DNA of 64,000 nucleotides from assembly GCA_943737045.1 (NCBI GenBank), contig CALSFV010000281.1:199001-263000 (forward strand). The letters are read 5' to 3'. This document shows, one piece after another, positions 23,101 through 33,994 of the stretch; positions within the stretch are counted from its first letter, which is position 1; each line of letters starts with the position of its first letter. Below the pieces are notes generated by a model. The model had not been told where the DNA came from and did no database searches. It was given only the letters and a program-made list of their open reading frames with translations. This stretch comes from Parapristionchus giblindavisi. Its lineage: Eukaryota; Nematoda; Chromadorea; Rhabditida; Diplogasteridae. Position numbers and translations under genes: made by a program.

Positions 23101-26073
23101 AAATATGGGATAAAGTGACCCGTTTTTTATACGCCGACCAATTTATAAACTGACCCGTACCCACAATGTGGGTGCTCGAAAATGTATGTATGAAATACTC
23201 TCACAATTTCTGTGACCCGTATATAACGGATGTGCCAAAAGACCGCGGGCTTATTCTATCAATCTATGCTACCATCAATCATTTGAATTCATTCGATAAC
23301 GCACATTCTATTCTTATTTCTCTACTTATCTCATATCTTATATCATATCTCTTCTTATCTCCCCTCTACCCCCATCATTAAAGATTCCTATTATTATATA
23401 TATTTGATGGAATAAAAAATAAATAAATTTCTTACTCCGCACTACTCTATCGACTCCATTGACTCTACTCCATTTAATTACTCTATCCATTCAGTTACTA
23501 TTCACAATCAGCAGAGTTCCTGTAGTTAAAATTTGCTTAGACTTAGGATCCGCACTACTATATTGATCCATTTAATTAATCGAACCAAAGGCTTATTTTT
23601 GTGGGAAAGATTACAATTTAACCGAAAAATAACAACTTTAGACCCACCATATTACGAGAATTAACCCACTGTATAAAACAATCCTGTGAGGGCAACCTGG
23701 TAGATCGACGTTTCATATGCGCTAGGGTGGCGAGAATGGATCGGTGGGTCGACCTTTTTACGATCACTGGTGGTGAAGGCGGGTCTGGCAGATATTCATC
23801 CCCCTGGCAGAGGGCCTCTCATAGAGGTGGATGACCCATTTTTGGATGGTCGAAGTGGGTAGGCGATTTTTTCAGCTCCCCGTGGACCAAATTCAAAAAA
23901 AGAAAGCACCAATGAAATGAGCTCGACGAGCTTGTCAAACAGACACAAAAAAAGAAGTTGATATGATAAATTTGAGGAAATTTGATATGATCAATACGCG
24001 ATATTTTATGTAAAATTGGGTTATTAACACTTTACATTGTCCCTAAAGACTATTCCACATAATTCAAGGCACTAGATCCTTCTCAATCTCTCTAATAATG
24101 TTATAAATTGTTTTAGAAAACGGAAATAAATTTTTTATAGAAATTCAATTTTTATGCATATTTGCATAGCCCTTGTTGAGCTGATTCTATAAATCTTTAA
24201 ATTATTGATTTTGGTAAAAAGGGGGAGCTGAGAAAATAGCCTACCCACTTTCGACCCAACTCAAAATGAATATCCACTATAGAGGGTGACCTTTCGACTA
24301 TCTACCAAGAGAGCGATCGTAATTGCCTCTCTCGTGAACATCCACCTCTCACTGCCAGTGGGGATGAATATCCAAGAACCATTCTCGCCACCCTAATATG
24401 CGCCATTAGTTTCTGTGGTATTTGTATTTGCCAATGAAATGAAACTATAGATTTGCCATAAAATTAATTCATAACAGTTAGATTGTAGATGATCGAATTG
24501 GCTGATTCTCTCACAAATGACGTCATCATCGCTGTCACCACTCATCTTCATCACGATCCACGACATGAACATGTTAAGGTATGTGTTGATTGGAATATTT
24601 GTCACGATAATATAAGCACACTATATTGAACGACTGATTATGAGAGATATATAGGGGATGAAACAAGATACTGTGTGGTTTAAGAAAACGGGAAATGTTC
24701 AAAGTTGTACGGTGTTTTTGCAGTTGACCTGAAGGAAAGACTGACAATGTGATTTCGAATGACAATTATGATTGACAATGTGATTTCGAATGACAATTGT
24801 TATGTACAGGTTCTGCAAATGCTGCTGGTGGTTCGCGAAATCTCCGCACGCGTCTCGACCGCTTCCGCGAGCGGAACGCGTCGCGTACGCGTCCTATTGG
24901 GCGCGGATCTCAACAGTACACCCTGTGGATCGGTGTACCAGTTACTGTCGAGAGGAGTGGTGGAGGAGGATGATCCATGCTGGAAGATGGATGAGAAAAT
25001 GGGAGGTGCACGATTTGAGGTACGGTAGATTTGGGGATACTGTAGATCCTTTAGATCCTATAGAATGCTGAGAGATACTGTAGGAGCATTTTGGAAATGT
25101 AACGTGGACTTGTCGTCAATCATTTAGTCATTAATTTAATAGCTTTTTAATATGTTCAAGGTTGTGAAAAATATGACTAACTCTTAGTCTTTTAGACGCT
25201 ATTTTCTCTTGATTTATCGCGTTTCAAAGATTATCAAAGATCAAATATCAACGAAAGGACACTATCGAATTTCCTTTCAATTAACGATTTTCAGTTACCG
25301 TATGATCTACAACTGAAGAACATCTCTGGCACTCCTAAATTCACCAATTGCACAGCATATACGGATAAGGATGGAAAGGTATGTGGTGTTGGGGAATTTG
25401 ACCTTTAACCATGCATACCTGGGCAACCTTTGACGCTGGGAAATAAAATCGGGCTGAGGGACTTCCTACCCATTCTTTTTATTGTTGACTGAATTTTGGC
25501 TAAATCTGGAGGGTCTTGTCGCTAGCGACAATGCCTGCCACTTTAATTACAAGGCAATTTCATGTTTCATGGCTATTAAAATAGTTTTCATTTCGATGGA
25601 ATTGTAATAGTCGTGGCCTAGTTGAACCTACAACTATTTTAATTAACACAAAAATGAAAGATTGATGGTCCATCAAAGATCAAAGATCAAGTGATAACAT
25701 TCTCATTGTCAGAATTGCGGCTTCGATGGATGTATCGATTACATTTGGGCTAATGGAGTGGAAGGAGTGGAAGTGGCTGAACAACCTAGTAGAAAAGAGG
25801 TATAACGGTATTATCGATTGATTGATTGACTAAAAAATGCACTGCAAAAGATCATAATCATATCGTTGTACGACTCATTTCATCGGATATTTTAATAATT
25901 ATACTATTATTATATTGTATTCAGTTTTATTGCCTCCGATTGCCGCCTTGGGAGTATATGAATTGATTGAAACATGAACATTACAGGTCTCTCGACACAC
26001 TGCCCTCCCATCACGAGTGGCCCCATCTGATCATCTAGCCATAGTGATGAGTGCACGATACACTCAACAGTGA
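17125..26073 (+). CDS. PDE12: PDE12-like 2',5'-phosphodiesterase / poly(A) exonuclease
   Basis: Eighteen exons in agreeing phase: 17125-17202, 17418-17501, 17548-17811, 19242-19323, 19423-19490, 19664-19838, 19988-20119, 20676-20764, 20998-21212, 21733-21820, 22117-22168, 22456-22618, 22676-22808, 24489-24578, 24810-25019, 25295-25378, 25713-25799, 25987-26073. The product is 726 aa, or 698 if 17627-17710 is an intron. The C-terminal half is an exonuclease-endonuclease-phosphatase domain: VSYNLLSETY, DVLFLQEVCPR (catalytic Glu), AVTTHLHHDP, GADLNSTP, GFDGCIDYIW and PSDHLAIV carry the expected metal and substrate residues. The N-terminal half matches the PDE12 region before the nuclease (PRPGFPIS, ESPIFTP). 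In animals PDE12 trims poly(A) of mitochondrial RNAs and cleaves 2',5'-oligoadenylate; the basic start MSSGPSIAQRILKWKG could be a mitochondrial presequence. Introns carry several MITEs. First exons are the least certain. Confidence 0.88.
17870..18882. mobile_element. Foldback Tc1/mariner-type MITE with a nested element
   Basis: Long inverted arms: the sequence after 18080 and the reverse complement of that before 18882 match over several hundred bases. Ends read TACAGTACAGC...GCTGTACTGTA and are flanked by TA (17868-17869 and 18883-18884). The left end is split by a 200-bp hAT-like MITE (17881-18080). It sits in PDE12 intron 3. No transposase is encoded. Confidence 0.88.
17881..18080. mobile_element. 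hAT-like MITE, CATAGGTGGGC family, nested
   Basis: Terminal inverted repeats CATAGGTGGGC / GCCCACCTATG are flanked by a perfect 8-bp duplication, AGTACAGC (17873-17880 and 18081-18088). It inserted into the left end of the foldback element. A second family member lies at 42376-42566. Confidence 0.92.
18995..19115. mobile_element. Palindromic MITE relic with TGACGTCA core
   Basis: The two halves (AAACCGTTTATCAAACGTGA and GTTTGTCGACAAACGTTTTG) are complementary in part and flank a GTAGGCGGAGGC motif. Relatives lie at 15960-16035, 21498-21620, 36452-36570 and 36905-36975. No certain target duplication is seen. Confidence 0.6.
19868..19975. repeat. About 20-bp tandem repeat in PDE12 intron 6
   Basis: Roughly five units of GGTATTCAATCAATAAAATG-like sequence between exons 6 and 7, followed by a partial unit. 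Confidence 0.8.
20140..20275. repeat. About 28-bp tandem repeat in PDE12 intron 7
   Basis: Units of GGGTTACTGTACTGCATACT type occur three to four times. Each contains the TACTGTA/TACNGTA-like heptamer common in this window. Confidence 0.75.
20401..20603. mobile_element. hAT-like MITE, CATAGGTCGAAAAG family
   Basis: Begins CATAGGACGAATAGCTA and ends TTTTCGACCTATG, with a perfect 8-bp duplication GTTGGTGC (20393-20400, 20604-20611). The interior is a tandem array of about 45-bp units with AAAATGCGGTCAGG. PDE12 intron 7. Confidence 0.92.
21344..21463. mobile_element. hAT-like MITE, CATAGGTCGAAAAG family
   Basis: Ends CATAGGTGGAAAAG / GCTATTCGACCTATG with a perfect 8-bp duplication GTGTACGC (21336-21343, 21464-21471). 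PDE12 intron 9. Confidence 0.92.
21498..21620. mobile_element. Palindromic MITE with TGACGTCA core
   Basis: ACGTTGGCATACCGTTTGCC at the left and GGCAAACGGTTTGCCAACAT at the right are near complements. Between them lie TGACGTGACGTCACAACCGT and a GTAGGCGGAGGC motif with its complement. Related to 18995-19115 and 36452-36570. Confidence 0.75.
22986..23188. mobile_element. hAT-like MITE, CATACATTTTCG family
   Basis: Ends CATACATTTTTG / CGAAAATGTATG with a perfect 8-bp duplication TATGAAAT (22978-22985, 23189-23196). The interior repeats an AAACTGACCCGT string. PDE12 intron 13. Confidence 0.92.
23723..24395. mobile_element. hAT-like non-autonomous element, 673 bp
   Basis: Terminal inverted repeats TAGGGTGGCGAGAATGG / CCATTCTCGCCACCCTA are flanked by a perfect 8-bp duplication ATATGCGC (23715-23722, 24396-24403). 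No transposase ORF. It interrupts a segment whose uninterrupted relative lies at 22895-22975. PDE12 intron 13. Confidence 0.93.
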
Positions 26074-26124
26074 CCTTAAGTACTTACTTATCGGCTTACA
26101 CCTTAAGTCTTGGTGTCTTATGCT

Positions 26125-26583
26125 GTGTTCAGAACTTGGAAAATGCAAGAAAATGCGGAAAATGCTGTTCAAAAGTTCAGGTGGAAAATGCTCGAAAATG
26201 CTCGATTTTGGATCGAAAAAGATGGTTTTATACACTTTAAAAGCGTTGAACCTCGTTGTATCATGGAAAACTGCTAACTTAGGTCATTTATAAAGTATGC
26301 TGCTGAAATAAATATCGTATGATCCTTTTTTGAGCACTTTAAGCCGAAAATCAACGAAAATGCTGCGAAAAATCAACCTAGCGAGTCCATATTTAAAATT
26401 ATCACTTATCATCAATAAAATGCGTCCATAACACTGTTTGCGACCAATAAACCTTGATATTAAACAAAAAAACCATTAAAATTTGCATAAAATCCTCGAA
26501 AATGAGCATTTTCAGAGCATTTTCCGGCTGAACTTCTGAACAGCATTTTCCGCATTTTCGTGCATTTTCCAAGTTCTGAACAC
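26125..26583. mobile_element. MITE with GTGTTCAGAACTTGG termini
   Basis: About 75 bp at the left (GTGTTCAGAACTTGGAAAAT onward) is inverted at the right end, both rich in GGAAAATGC and AAAATGCTC repeats. No clean target duplication. It lies 51 bp past the PDE12 stop codon and is missing from the inverted copy of this region at 12.7-13.6 kb. The remaining spacer to 27240 shows only ATCGAT-rich simple sequence. Confidence 0.8.
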
Positions 26584-27248
26584 TGCATTAGTGGGTTAAG
26601 TACTATTGACCATTTTCAATTCTTATCGATTAACTTGTATCAATTAACCGTAATGTTCGTTCCTGTGATCTGACCCCTTTTGTACGAGTATTTATATAGG
26701 CAATTTATATATTATTTATTGATTTATCGATTGATAAAGACTAACTGAGAGAAATAATGTATTTTTATCTCTATAACATTCGCAACAACAAAACGGTGTA
26801 ACAATTTCGAGTAATTCATTTGCTATTCATACATTTATCTACGGAGCTATCAAGGAAAAATCAATCAATAAATGAACAAACAACTATTTATGATAATGAT
26901 TTAATGGCCTAACAATCGATAAAGAAGACAAAATCGATATATTGATTTTTAAAAATTCAATTTATCTAACACATATTTGGGTGAGGATGAATCAAGGGCG
27001 CACCAGGAGACAGAGAAGGGAAGAAGAGATATTTATATGAGATTCATCAATCAATAAATCATATTGATCGATCGATAAAACGTAGATACACTATGAGCTA
27101 GAAGCATTCTTCTCCTTTCCCTTCTCGCCTTCGGGCGCCTCACTCTTATCCTCACTCTTCGGATGCTCTGCAATCATCTAGTAATCAATCAATCAGTCGA
27201 TAATCTATCAATAAATCGATATTCTATCAACCAATCGATAATCTACCA

Positions 27249-28096
27249 TCATCCGAATAAGCTCCTTTTGATCTTCCCTAACCACCCGTCTTCCTCTTCT
27301 GTCGTACTCGTCGTGCCTGCAAACAAGGAAATGTCGCTGGTTTTTGGTTTTTCGAAATCATGTAATATGGTCGATAGTAAAGATCGACACTTTCGTGTTT
27401 ACAGGAACAATCTACCGTAAGACAGAGATCAAAGATCAAATTCGAGTTCAAAGATCAAAGATCAAAGTACTTACCTTGTTCGTGTTTCACAGTGGTCGTC
27501 TGTTCACTCTTAACATTACTCTTCTCATCTTTTATATATCTTTCCCTTCTTATTTCCTTTCATCTCGCCTTGTCCGCCCCCCATGCGAGTAGTTCACAGA
27601 TATATGCTTGTTTCTTTTATCCTTTCTGGTAGGGCCCACCATCACCCTCTTCTGTGGTCGTCGATATCTTTCTTAGTTGATCTTTGGTCCTGGCCATTCT
27701 CACTGAAGATGCTGTTACCTCCGCAAGTTCTCATGGTCCACAACTGAGTTCACCACCACACACCTCGCTCACTCGCACTGTCACCCTCTGTCTTCGTCCA
27801 AGAGAGGGACCACTGTATCCTATGAGAGATCCCCCTTTCCACCCTGAGATATCAAACTCTGACCCCCCCCATATATCACATTTAAATTTCATGAATTTTC
27901 ACTAGTCACTTTTATGTGTTTCGTTTCGTGCATACGCACGTTGATAAAATATAATATATTATCCTTCTTCATCTTCTCATATTTTTATTTCTTCTCCTTC
28001 TCCTCTTCCTCTTCCATTCCCCGTACCGTACCCGTCTTCGGTTTATCGATCTTTGCCCATTCCTTCATCAATCGACGTTGCTCTGCATTCAGGTAT
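27249..28096 (-). pseudogene. 3' exons of a DNAJA3/TID1-like gene, 5' part missing
   Basis: Exon 28032-28096 reads YLNAEQRRLMKEWAKIDKPK, like the C-terminal helix after the substrate-binding domain of mitochondrial DnaJ (TID1). Exon 27249-27316 ends TTEEEDGWLGKIKRSLFG and a stop, matching the EEGFLSKLKKMF-type end of that family. Both join in phase 1. An optional in-phase exon at about 27647-27702 can be inserted and also carries a STTTEEG string. Upstream on this strand the CR1-like LINE and repeats begin, and no J domain or zinc region is found to 33.9 kb. It is therefore either a broken gene or one with very distant exons. A frame-shifted alternative reading continues into 27091-27177 (EHPKSEDKSEAPEGEKGKEK). 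Confidence 0.5.
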
Positions 28097-28205
28097 CTGA
28101 AGGAGACACGTCAAGTTAATTAACCGATACCAATTACCAAACCCGATAAGACCCGCCCGGTTTTGGCATCCGTCAAACCCGATTTAGCCAAAGTTCACTC
28201 AAAAG

Positions 28206-29969
28206 GTGAGCAGGGAAACACTACAACGCACCAAGGACCTCTATAGGCATGTCTCTTCGTTAACTCGACCCAAACCCTCTCCTCCTAAAGAACTTTTAGA
28301 TAAAAACAACAAGTCTATAATTGATATCCAAAACAAAGCTGACCTATTAGCTTCCGAATTTGCATCTCATTTTACTTTAGATGATTCCATTCTCCCCACT
28401 CTCTCATCTCTACCTGTCCCTGTCTCTATGTCTTCAATTACTTTCTTCCCTTCTGAGGTCTACAAAGCTCTTTGCAAACTCAAACCTTCTGGTTCTTGTG
28501 GTTTTGATAATATCCCTCAAATAGTATTCAAAAGATGTGCCCATGCCTTATCTCTACCTCTTTGTGACATTTTCAACCTAAGTATGATCTCTGGTACAGT
28601 ACCATCTATGTGGAAACACTCATTGATTACTCCTCTTGCTAAACCTGGCAAAGATCAACGTTCTCCCTCCTCATATCGTCCTATCTCTATCACTTCACCT
28701 GCCTCAAAAACAATGGAAAGGTTGATAAAGCACCATCTAATTAATCATCTTGAATCGTTTAATATCATTCCTACCCATCAACATGGCTTTAGATCAGGCG
28801 CATCAGTAGTTACCAACCTTCTTGAATGCGAAAATGATTGGACTAAAGCATTATCATCTGGACTCTCAACTGATATAATATATCTTGACTTTAGCCGTGC
28901 ATTTGACACAGTCCCATTCTCCAAACTTCTATTCAAATGTTCATATTATGGTCTGTCTGATAACATGCTTAATTGGTTACACTCATTTTTATCAGATCGG
29001 GTTTTCTCTGTAAGATTGAATCATACTCTTTCTTCGCCTTTCCCAGTTTTATCTGGTGTTCCCCAAGGTAGTGTACTAGGTCCACTCTTGTTTACGTTGT
29101 ACATTGCTGATTTATCTAGACATATTGCAAAATTCCCTAATCTCCGCATTCAGGCATATGCTGATGACGTCAAACTTTACATTTCTTATAATAAAGATTC
29201 ATACCTTTCACGTTCATCTGAAATGCAATCTGCTCTTGATGCCCTCTTTCTTTGGACAACACAAAATCAGCTATCTTTATCAACACCCAAGTGCACTCAT
29301 TTACATATCGGTTCTCGCTCGTTGTTACCCTCGTATTCTATCAATTCATGTCAACTCTCAAATGTCTCACAAATGCGCGACCTAGGAGTACAAGTACATT
29401 CTAATTTCAAAAAATCTGTATCTATTGAAGATCGTATCAATAAGGCAATGTTTGCGATGCGCACTTTACTTAAAGCTGTCTCTGTAAATTGTCCCCATAT
29501 TTTACTTAAATGCTACCGAACATATGTATTACCACATCTAGATTTTGCTTCACAATTTTGGAATCCCCATTACAAATCCGATATAATCAAAATTGAAAAA
29601 GTTCAGAAAACCTTCACTCGTATTCTTTACTATAGATGCTACCCTTCTCCATCCTACCCTCTTTCCCTTCCTTGTTATTCAACGCGTTTATCATTTCTTG
29701 GTCTAATTTCTCTTTCAGATAGAAGAATAGTTTCAGATCTTTCTCTAGCACGATTGATAATGAATCGATCGACTATTATCGATCCATCGAAGTTCTTTAG
29801 ATATAGATACACACGTGATAGACACACTTCTTTTGGAATACATCTGGAATTTACTAGAAATGCGGCTAGATATAATAGTTTCTCAGTCAGAGTCTCTCGA
29901 TGGCTGAGTAAGTTACCTCGTGAGGTAATCCTTTCAGAAACTATAAGTGCTTGCAAAATCTCTAATTAG
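28206..29969 (+). mobile_element. CR1-like LINE, 5'-truncated reverse transcriptase ORF
   Basis: A single 587-codon open frame with the reverse transcriptase blocks in order: KPSGSCGFDNIP, SYRPISITS, QHGFRSG, YLDFSRAFDTVPF (first catalytic Asp), SGVPQGSVLGPLLFTLYIAD and QAYADDVKLY (YADD catalytic pair). The tail RWLSKLPREV is like the CR1/Jockey C-terminus. No endonuclease domain precedes it, so it is 5'-truncated; the GTG at 28206 is only the first possible start of the frame. An A-rich run follows the stop (29975-29985). The open frame suggests recent insertion. It lies next to the broken DNAJA3-like gene. Confidence 0.9.
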
Positions 29970-30089
29970 TGCTGAAAAAAAAAAGTTGATTGTAAAGTCA
30001 GATTATGGAAGATGTCATCACAATAAGGTGATAGGCATCGCAAAATTTATTCTTTCAGAGAATTAAGAATGTTGGGTGTGAGCTGTCTT

Positions 30090-31008
30090 TTCATGAATCG
30101 CAAACTAACTTTTTTCCCCTAAAATTGTAAAAATATTCTAAAAGGCTATTTATGTATTTGTATGGAATGCACTATCAATGATTTTCAATTTCTATTGATG
30201 CAGAAACAGAAAGAGTGTATAGAAAATCAATAACGGACGGTTACGGTAACAAGTCAAATTAGAAGAAAGAATGGAAGGAGAAAGAGAATTTTTTTAACGG
30301 ACGAATACTACAGTATGCCAACATTACAACAAGTGGGAGTACTTCAACGATAAAATAAGTATTTAAAGGTGGACTCCCGCGAATATTTTCGTGAAAAAAT
30401 TGTGCAGACAGAATCATAGCAAAAGTTATTCTGCATACCGTACACTATTTATTTTATGATGATTCAGCTTATTGATCGCTAGAAACATGAATGAACCATC
30501 AGGCCCCGTGCAGGGAAAGGCGCGCTTTTTGAAAATAAGAAAGTTCGGCAATAGGATTCGAACCCGCGACCATGCGCTTTCTAGTCAGAAGTTTTACCAC
30601 TACGCTAAGGGAACGATAAGTGGTCTCCCTATCTTCTTGTATATCTCTACACCCTTGCATAAGCGAGATGTAGGAAATTTGCAAGATCATTCGCGGGTCT
30701 CCACCTTTAAAAGGGAATACTAGTTGAGGCATAATATAATACTACCGTATCCCTGATGACATCTTTTCTTGATTCAATAAATCAACAAAATCACAAAAAA
30801 ATTATTGTATGAAGGGAAATCAACAAAATCACAAAAAAATTATTGTATGAAGAGCGATCTTCTATGCAACTTCTCTGTAAATATCCCTAGCTTAATATTC
30901 AAATCGTGTTGTTGTCAATTGGAATAAACTTAGCAATAGCTTTAGCATTGGAATGGTAATCGACCTGGCTTGGGTCCACGTACAACTAATTATACCAAAA
31001 ATGATAAG
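30090..31008 (-). repeat. Dispersed repeat module, copy 2 (inverted)
   Basis: Reverse complement of 13638-14700, missing about 150 bp. It carries the same tRNA-like segment (30539-30614, minus) and the same 34-bp tandem pair (near 30789-30855). Relative to the large repeat it is inverted here but collinear in copy 1. Confidence 0.88.
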
Positions 31009-31106
31009 CACTAAAACATCTAGGTTCTCCCAGCGCGAAAGTTGACTACGGTATATCTGGGCGCTCGCTTCTGGCTAGACTTATCATCGAGTTTTACGAT
31101 TCGCGA

Positions 31107-31182
31107 GACATGCCGATATGGCTTAGTGGGTAGAGCTTTTGTGTATCTATCCGAACCTCGTAGGTTCGAATCCCGCCCAGTG
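31107..31182 (+). repeat. tRNA-like sequence
   Basis: A-box-like TGGCTTAGTGGGTAGAGC and B-box GGTTCGAATCC at tRNA-like spacing, but acceptor and T stems do not pair well. A tRNA relic or SINE head. Confidence 0.45.
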
Positions 31183-31460
31183 CAAATCAACTTTGCCGAT
31201 TTTTCGTAATGCAAGAGGCTTCAAGCCAAAGTTAAATGTAGGGATTTCTCTTCATTGAACCGTCGTGGATATTGATAGATTTTAAGCGAAAATAACGAAT
31301 TTTGTGAATCAACCCACCCTATTTCGAGAATTGAAAATAAACGGCGAGGGTACCGAAAATATTTGAGCAAGATTTTGAGGAAAACGGAGGGATAGATACG
31401 AATAAGCAATCCATTTTTTATCGATTGGCAACTTTCCCATTAATACAGTAACCATTGCAG

Positions 31461-31588
31461 TAGACTGAATGGGTGGACGCGTTGGCTGACAGATGTCGTG
31501 GATGATGCGCGGAACGCGGACGTCCGCGCGCTGCTGGAGCGGACGGATGAAGATGGGCGGACGTTCTTCCGTACCCGGCCCACTTCCA
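31461..31588 (+). pseudogene. Stray copy of PDE12 exon 13
   Basis: Matches exon 13 of the PDE12 gene (22676-22808) over nearly its whole length, including GGACGCGTTGGCTGAC and the ACGGATGA stretch, with several substitutions. The upstream 31225-31400 resembles the PDE12 intron around 22260-22400. It ends where the large repeat copy 2 begins, with no 3' splice partner. A non-coding fragment. Confidence 0.85.
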
Positions 31589-33836
31589 TACAAATACATA
31601 AATAGCCTTTTAGAATATTTTTAAAATTTTAGGGTGAAAAAGTTAGTTTGCGATTCATGATCATTCTTTGGGACCTCTGACATAAACTCCGCGTTAGCAT
31701 AGGGAGAGCATAGCTGCATCAAGAAAAAATGGCAAAAGGTGATGGGTTCTATTCGGCGATGTCTTCTTTTGCTAATCCTTCACGAACTGTCAATCCGACC
31801 AACCGATCGGATTGACAGTTCTATCTACTATCCACTAGACCATGGGTCCCTACTAGATAACACATGAAACGAACTAGACATACTCATCCACTCCCATACT
31901 TATAAAGCGATACATGACTCCGCCCATTTTTTGCGAACCTTATTTATATAGCGATGCTGACTCCGCCCATTTAACTTCGCGGGCTTAGACACATATTTCA
32001 AACATTAACAACACCCAAATTCTTTATTTATTCGGAAAACGAGTTCCAGCCAGTGCTGGAATACGATGAGAGAACGCGGACGTCGGAGCTTGGCGACGTC
32101 CCACTTCTGAAGAACACATCGAGGAGACCATCAACGACGAGGACGACGAGCTTCCGAAGACGAAAGTGACGATTCGCCCTGCAAAACAGCAAATTACGAG
32201 ATTCAACGATTAGAGCTTTGTGAACGATCACTTTGTATAAAACTTTTAATTCGGTCAACGAAACAGATCGGTGAGCAGTGAAGAGGACGTTGGCAAAGGC
32301 AAAGGCAAAGACAATAACGTAACGAAGAAGAAGTATATTCTAACAGAGGTTCTGTTCAAAAGTCATGAAAAAAGATTGGCAAAATCTCCACAATTTTTTC
32401 GACTTTTCGCGACTTGAACATAACATTTCAGGAAAGAGAATCCAAGGAAGGCTCGTACCTTCATAGAAGCTTCAGGTCCAAGAGTCCACCATCTGATGTC
32501 ATCGAGGCAGTGACGACAGGTTTCTAGACCAACTCGCTCTTCGGTCATGACGATGCGAAACGACGATTCGGCCTGTAGAATGAGAAATTAAAAGGTTTGA
32601 TCTTCCCGACAAACGTCATGTTTCAGAGAAGAGAACCAAGTCAAGCACCATACCTTGCACGGATCTGCACAAGAATCACGTCATCTTGGTAGATTACGTC
32701 ATCTACGCGGTGGCGATCGACGTCTGAAATAGATTTGAAATTATTTAAATTATTATGCATAAACAAATTAAGACCACTCTCCACACTGGCCACACTCTCT
32801 CGTTTGCCATTGTCGTGGCCAGAGTGTATTAAATACAACTAAGGATAGGAAGGACACATTGCGCACATCGTCTGAGACCGTATCCATAGCGTAAGGCGTA
32901 AAAGTTGGCATAAAGTGTACGTCAACGCTCGTGACGTCACGTTTATCGACAAATTGTTTTTTAGCGCTGCATGGATACGACCTCCGAATTATTATTTTAA
33001 TGCGGAGCAGAAGAATATGAATAAAGTTGAGAGATGGTTAGAAGAGACAGAAATTAAAAAAAAATAAACAGAGAGATGCAATAAATCAAGATATAGACGC
33101 ACAAAAGGATGGTAGGCTCACTTTCCTTCCTTCCATCTCTCTCATAAACATTATCGATTGATGATCTACTCTCTTCCTTAGTGATCGATTGGTAAGATAA
33201 TGGATGTAAGAGAGATAGAGTGGAAGAGATGGAAAGGACAAATGACTGATTATAAAGGAAGGACAGAAGATCCATACATAGATGAGCTTTGAACAGGAGA
33301 AATTGAAAGGATGATCGAAAACTGCAAATGAAGGAAACAAAGTGAGGACACGTAGTATGTATATGATCTTGGATAATATGCAAATGTGAATAAAATAGAA
33401 GGTAAAGGTAGAGTGATGGAGGAAGATAGGAGCGCAAGGAAAGACAGAGAAGGAGAGGGCAAATTAACTACGAAAGTAACATAAAAAAGCATAGTGAACC
33501 GTGATGACAACTGAAAATGGCGGGAAAATCAGACAGAGAAGGCAAGGAATAGCCAGCCAGAAAAAGAGACGTAAGACAATTCATCGATCGAAGTATGAGA
33601 GACGACATGACTGATCTACCACTCCGTCTCCATCTCTATCACGCATAGTCTTTCTTTTCAGCAGATGTCAGTCGCGGCTATATTTGAGGATACATGCAAA
33701 TAAGAGACAAGCAAAAAGAGAGGAAGGTGCTAAACAATCTAAAATGACAACGTATACGCATAGAAAAATAATCTAAAGTTAAATTAAAGTTTATAAAAGA
33801 TCGGGCCGTGGCCGCGGCCGCGACCGTCATTTAGGG
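31588..33836 (+). repeat. Large dispersed repeat, copy 2 (about 2.25 kb)
   Basis: Same orientation and order as 14632-17021, ending at the same point (GTCATTTAGGG). It has local deletions near 33400 and around 31790-31805. The acidic open frame of copy 1 is broken by a TAG here. The OS-9-like start codon lies 159 bp past its end. Confidence 0.88.
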
Positions 33837-33994
33837 GACACCCTATGTTTCCTAAAATACTTGGCAAAATGCCAGTTTTGTGAAACGGCGCAATATAAAG
33901 TGCACATTTCATACACCATTTTATAACTTCAAAAATGCTTCGTGCCGATACTTCTCATTTTTAAAATGACGTAGTCAGTCCAAGATAACGCACT

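Noticed and set aside
27091..27177. Charged C-terminal exon as the main end of the DNAJA3-like gene
   Set aside because: It needs a frame that loses the family-like WLGKIKRSLFG ending; kept only as an alternative.
13071..31182. tRNA-like segments as true tRNA genes
   Set aside because: Each keeps box A and B similarity but fails cloverleaf pairing, and they lie inside dispersed repeats.
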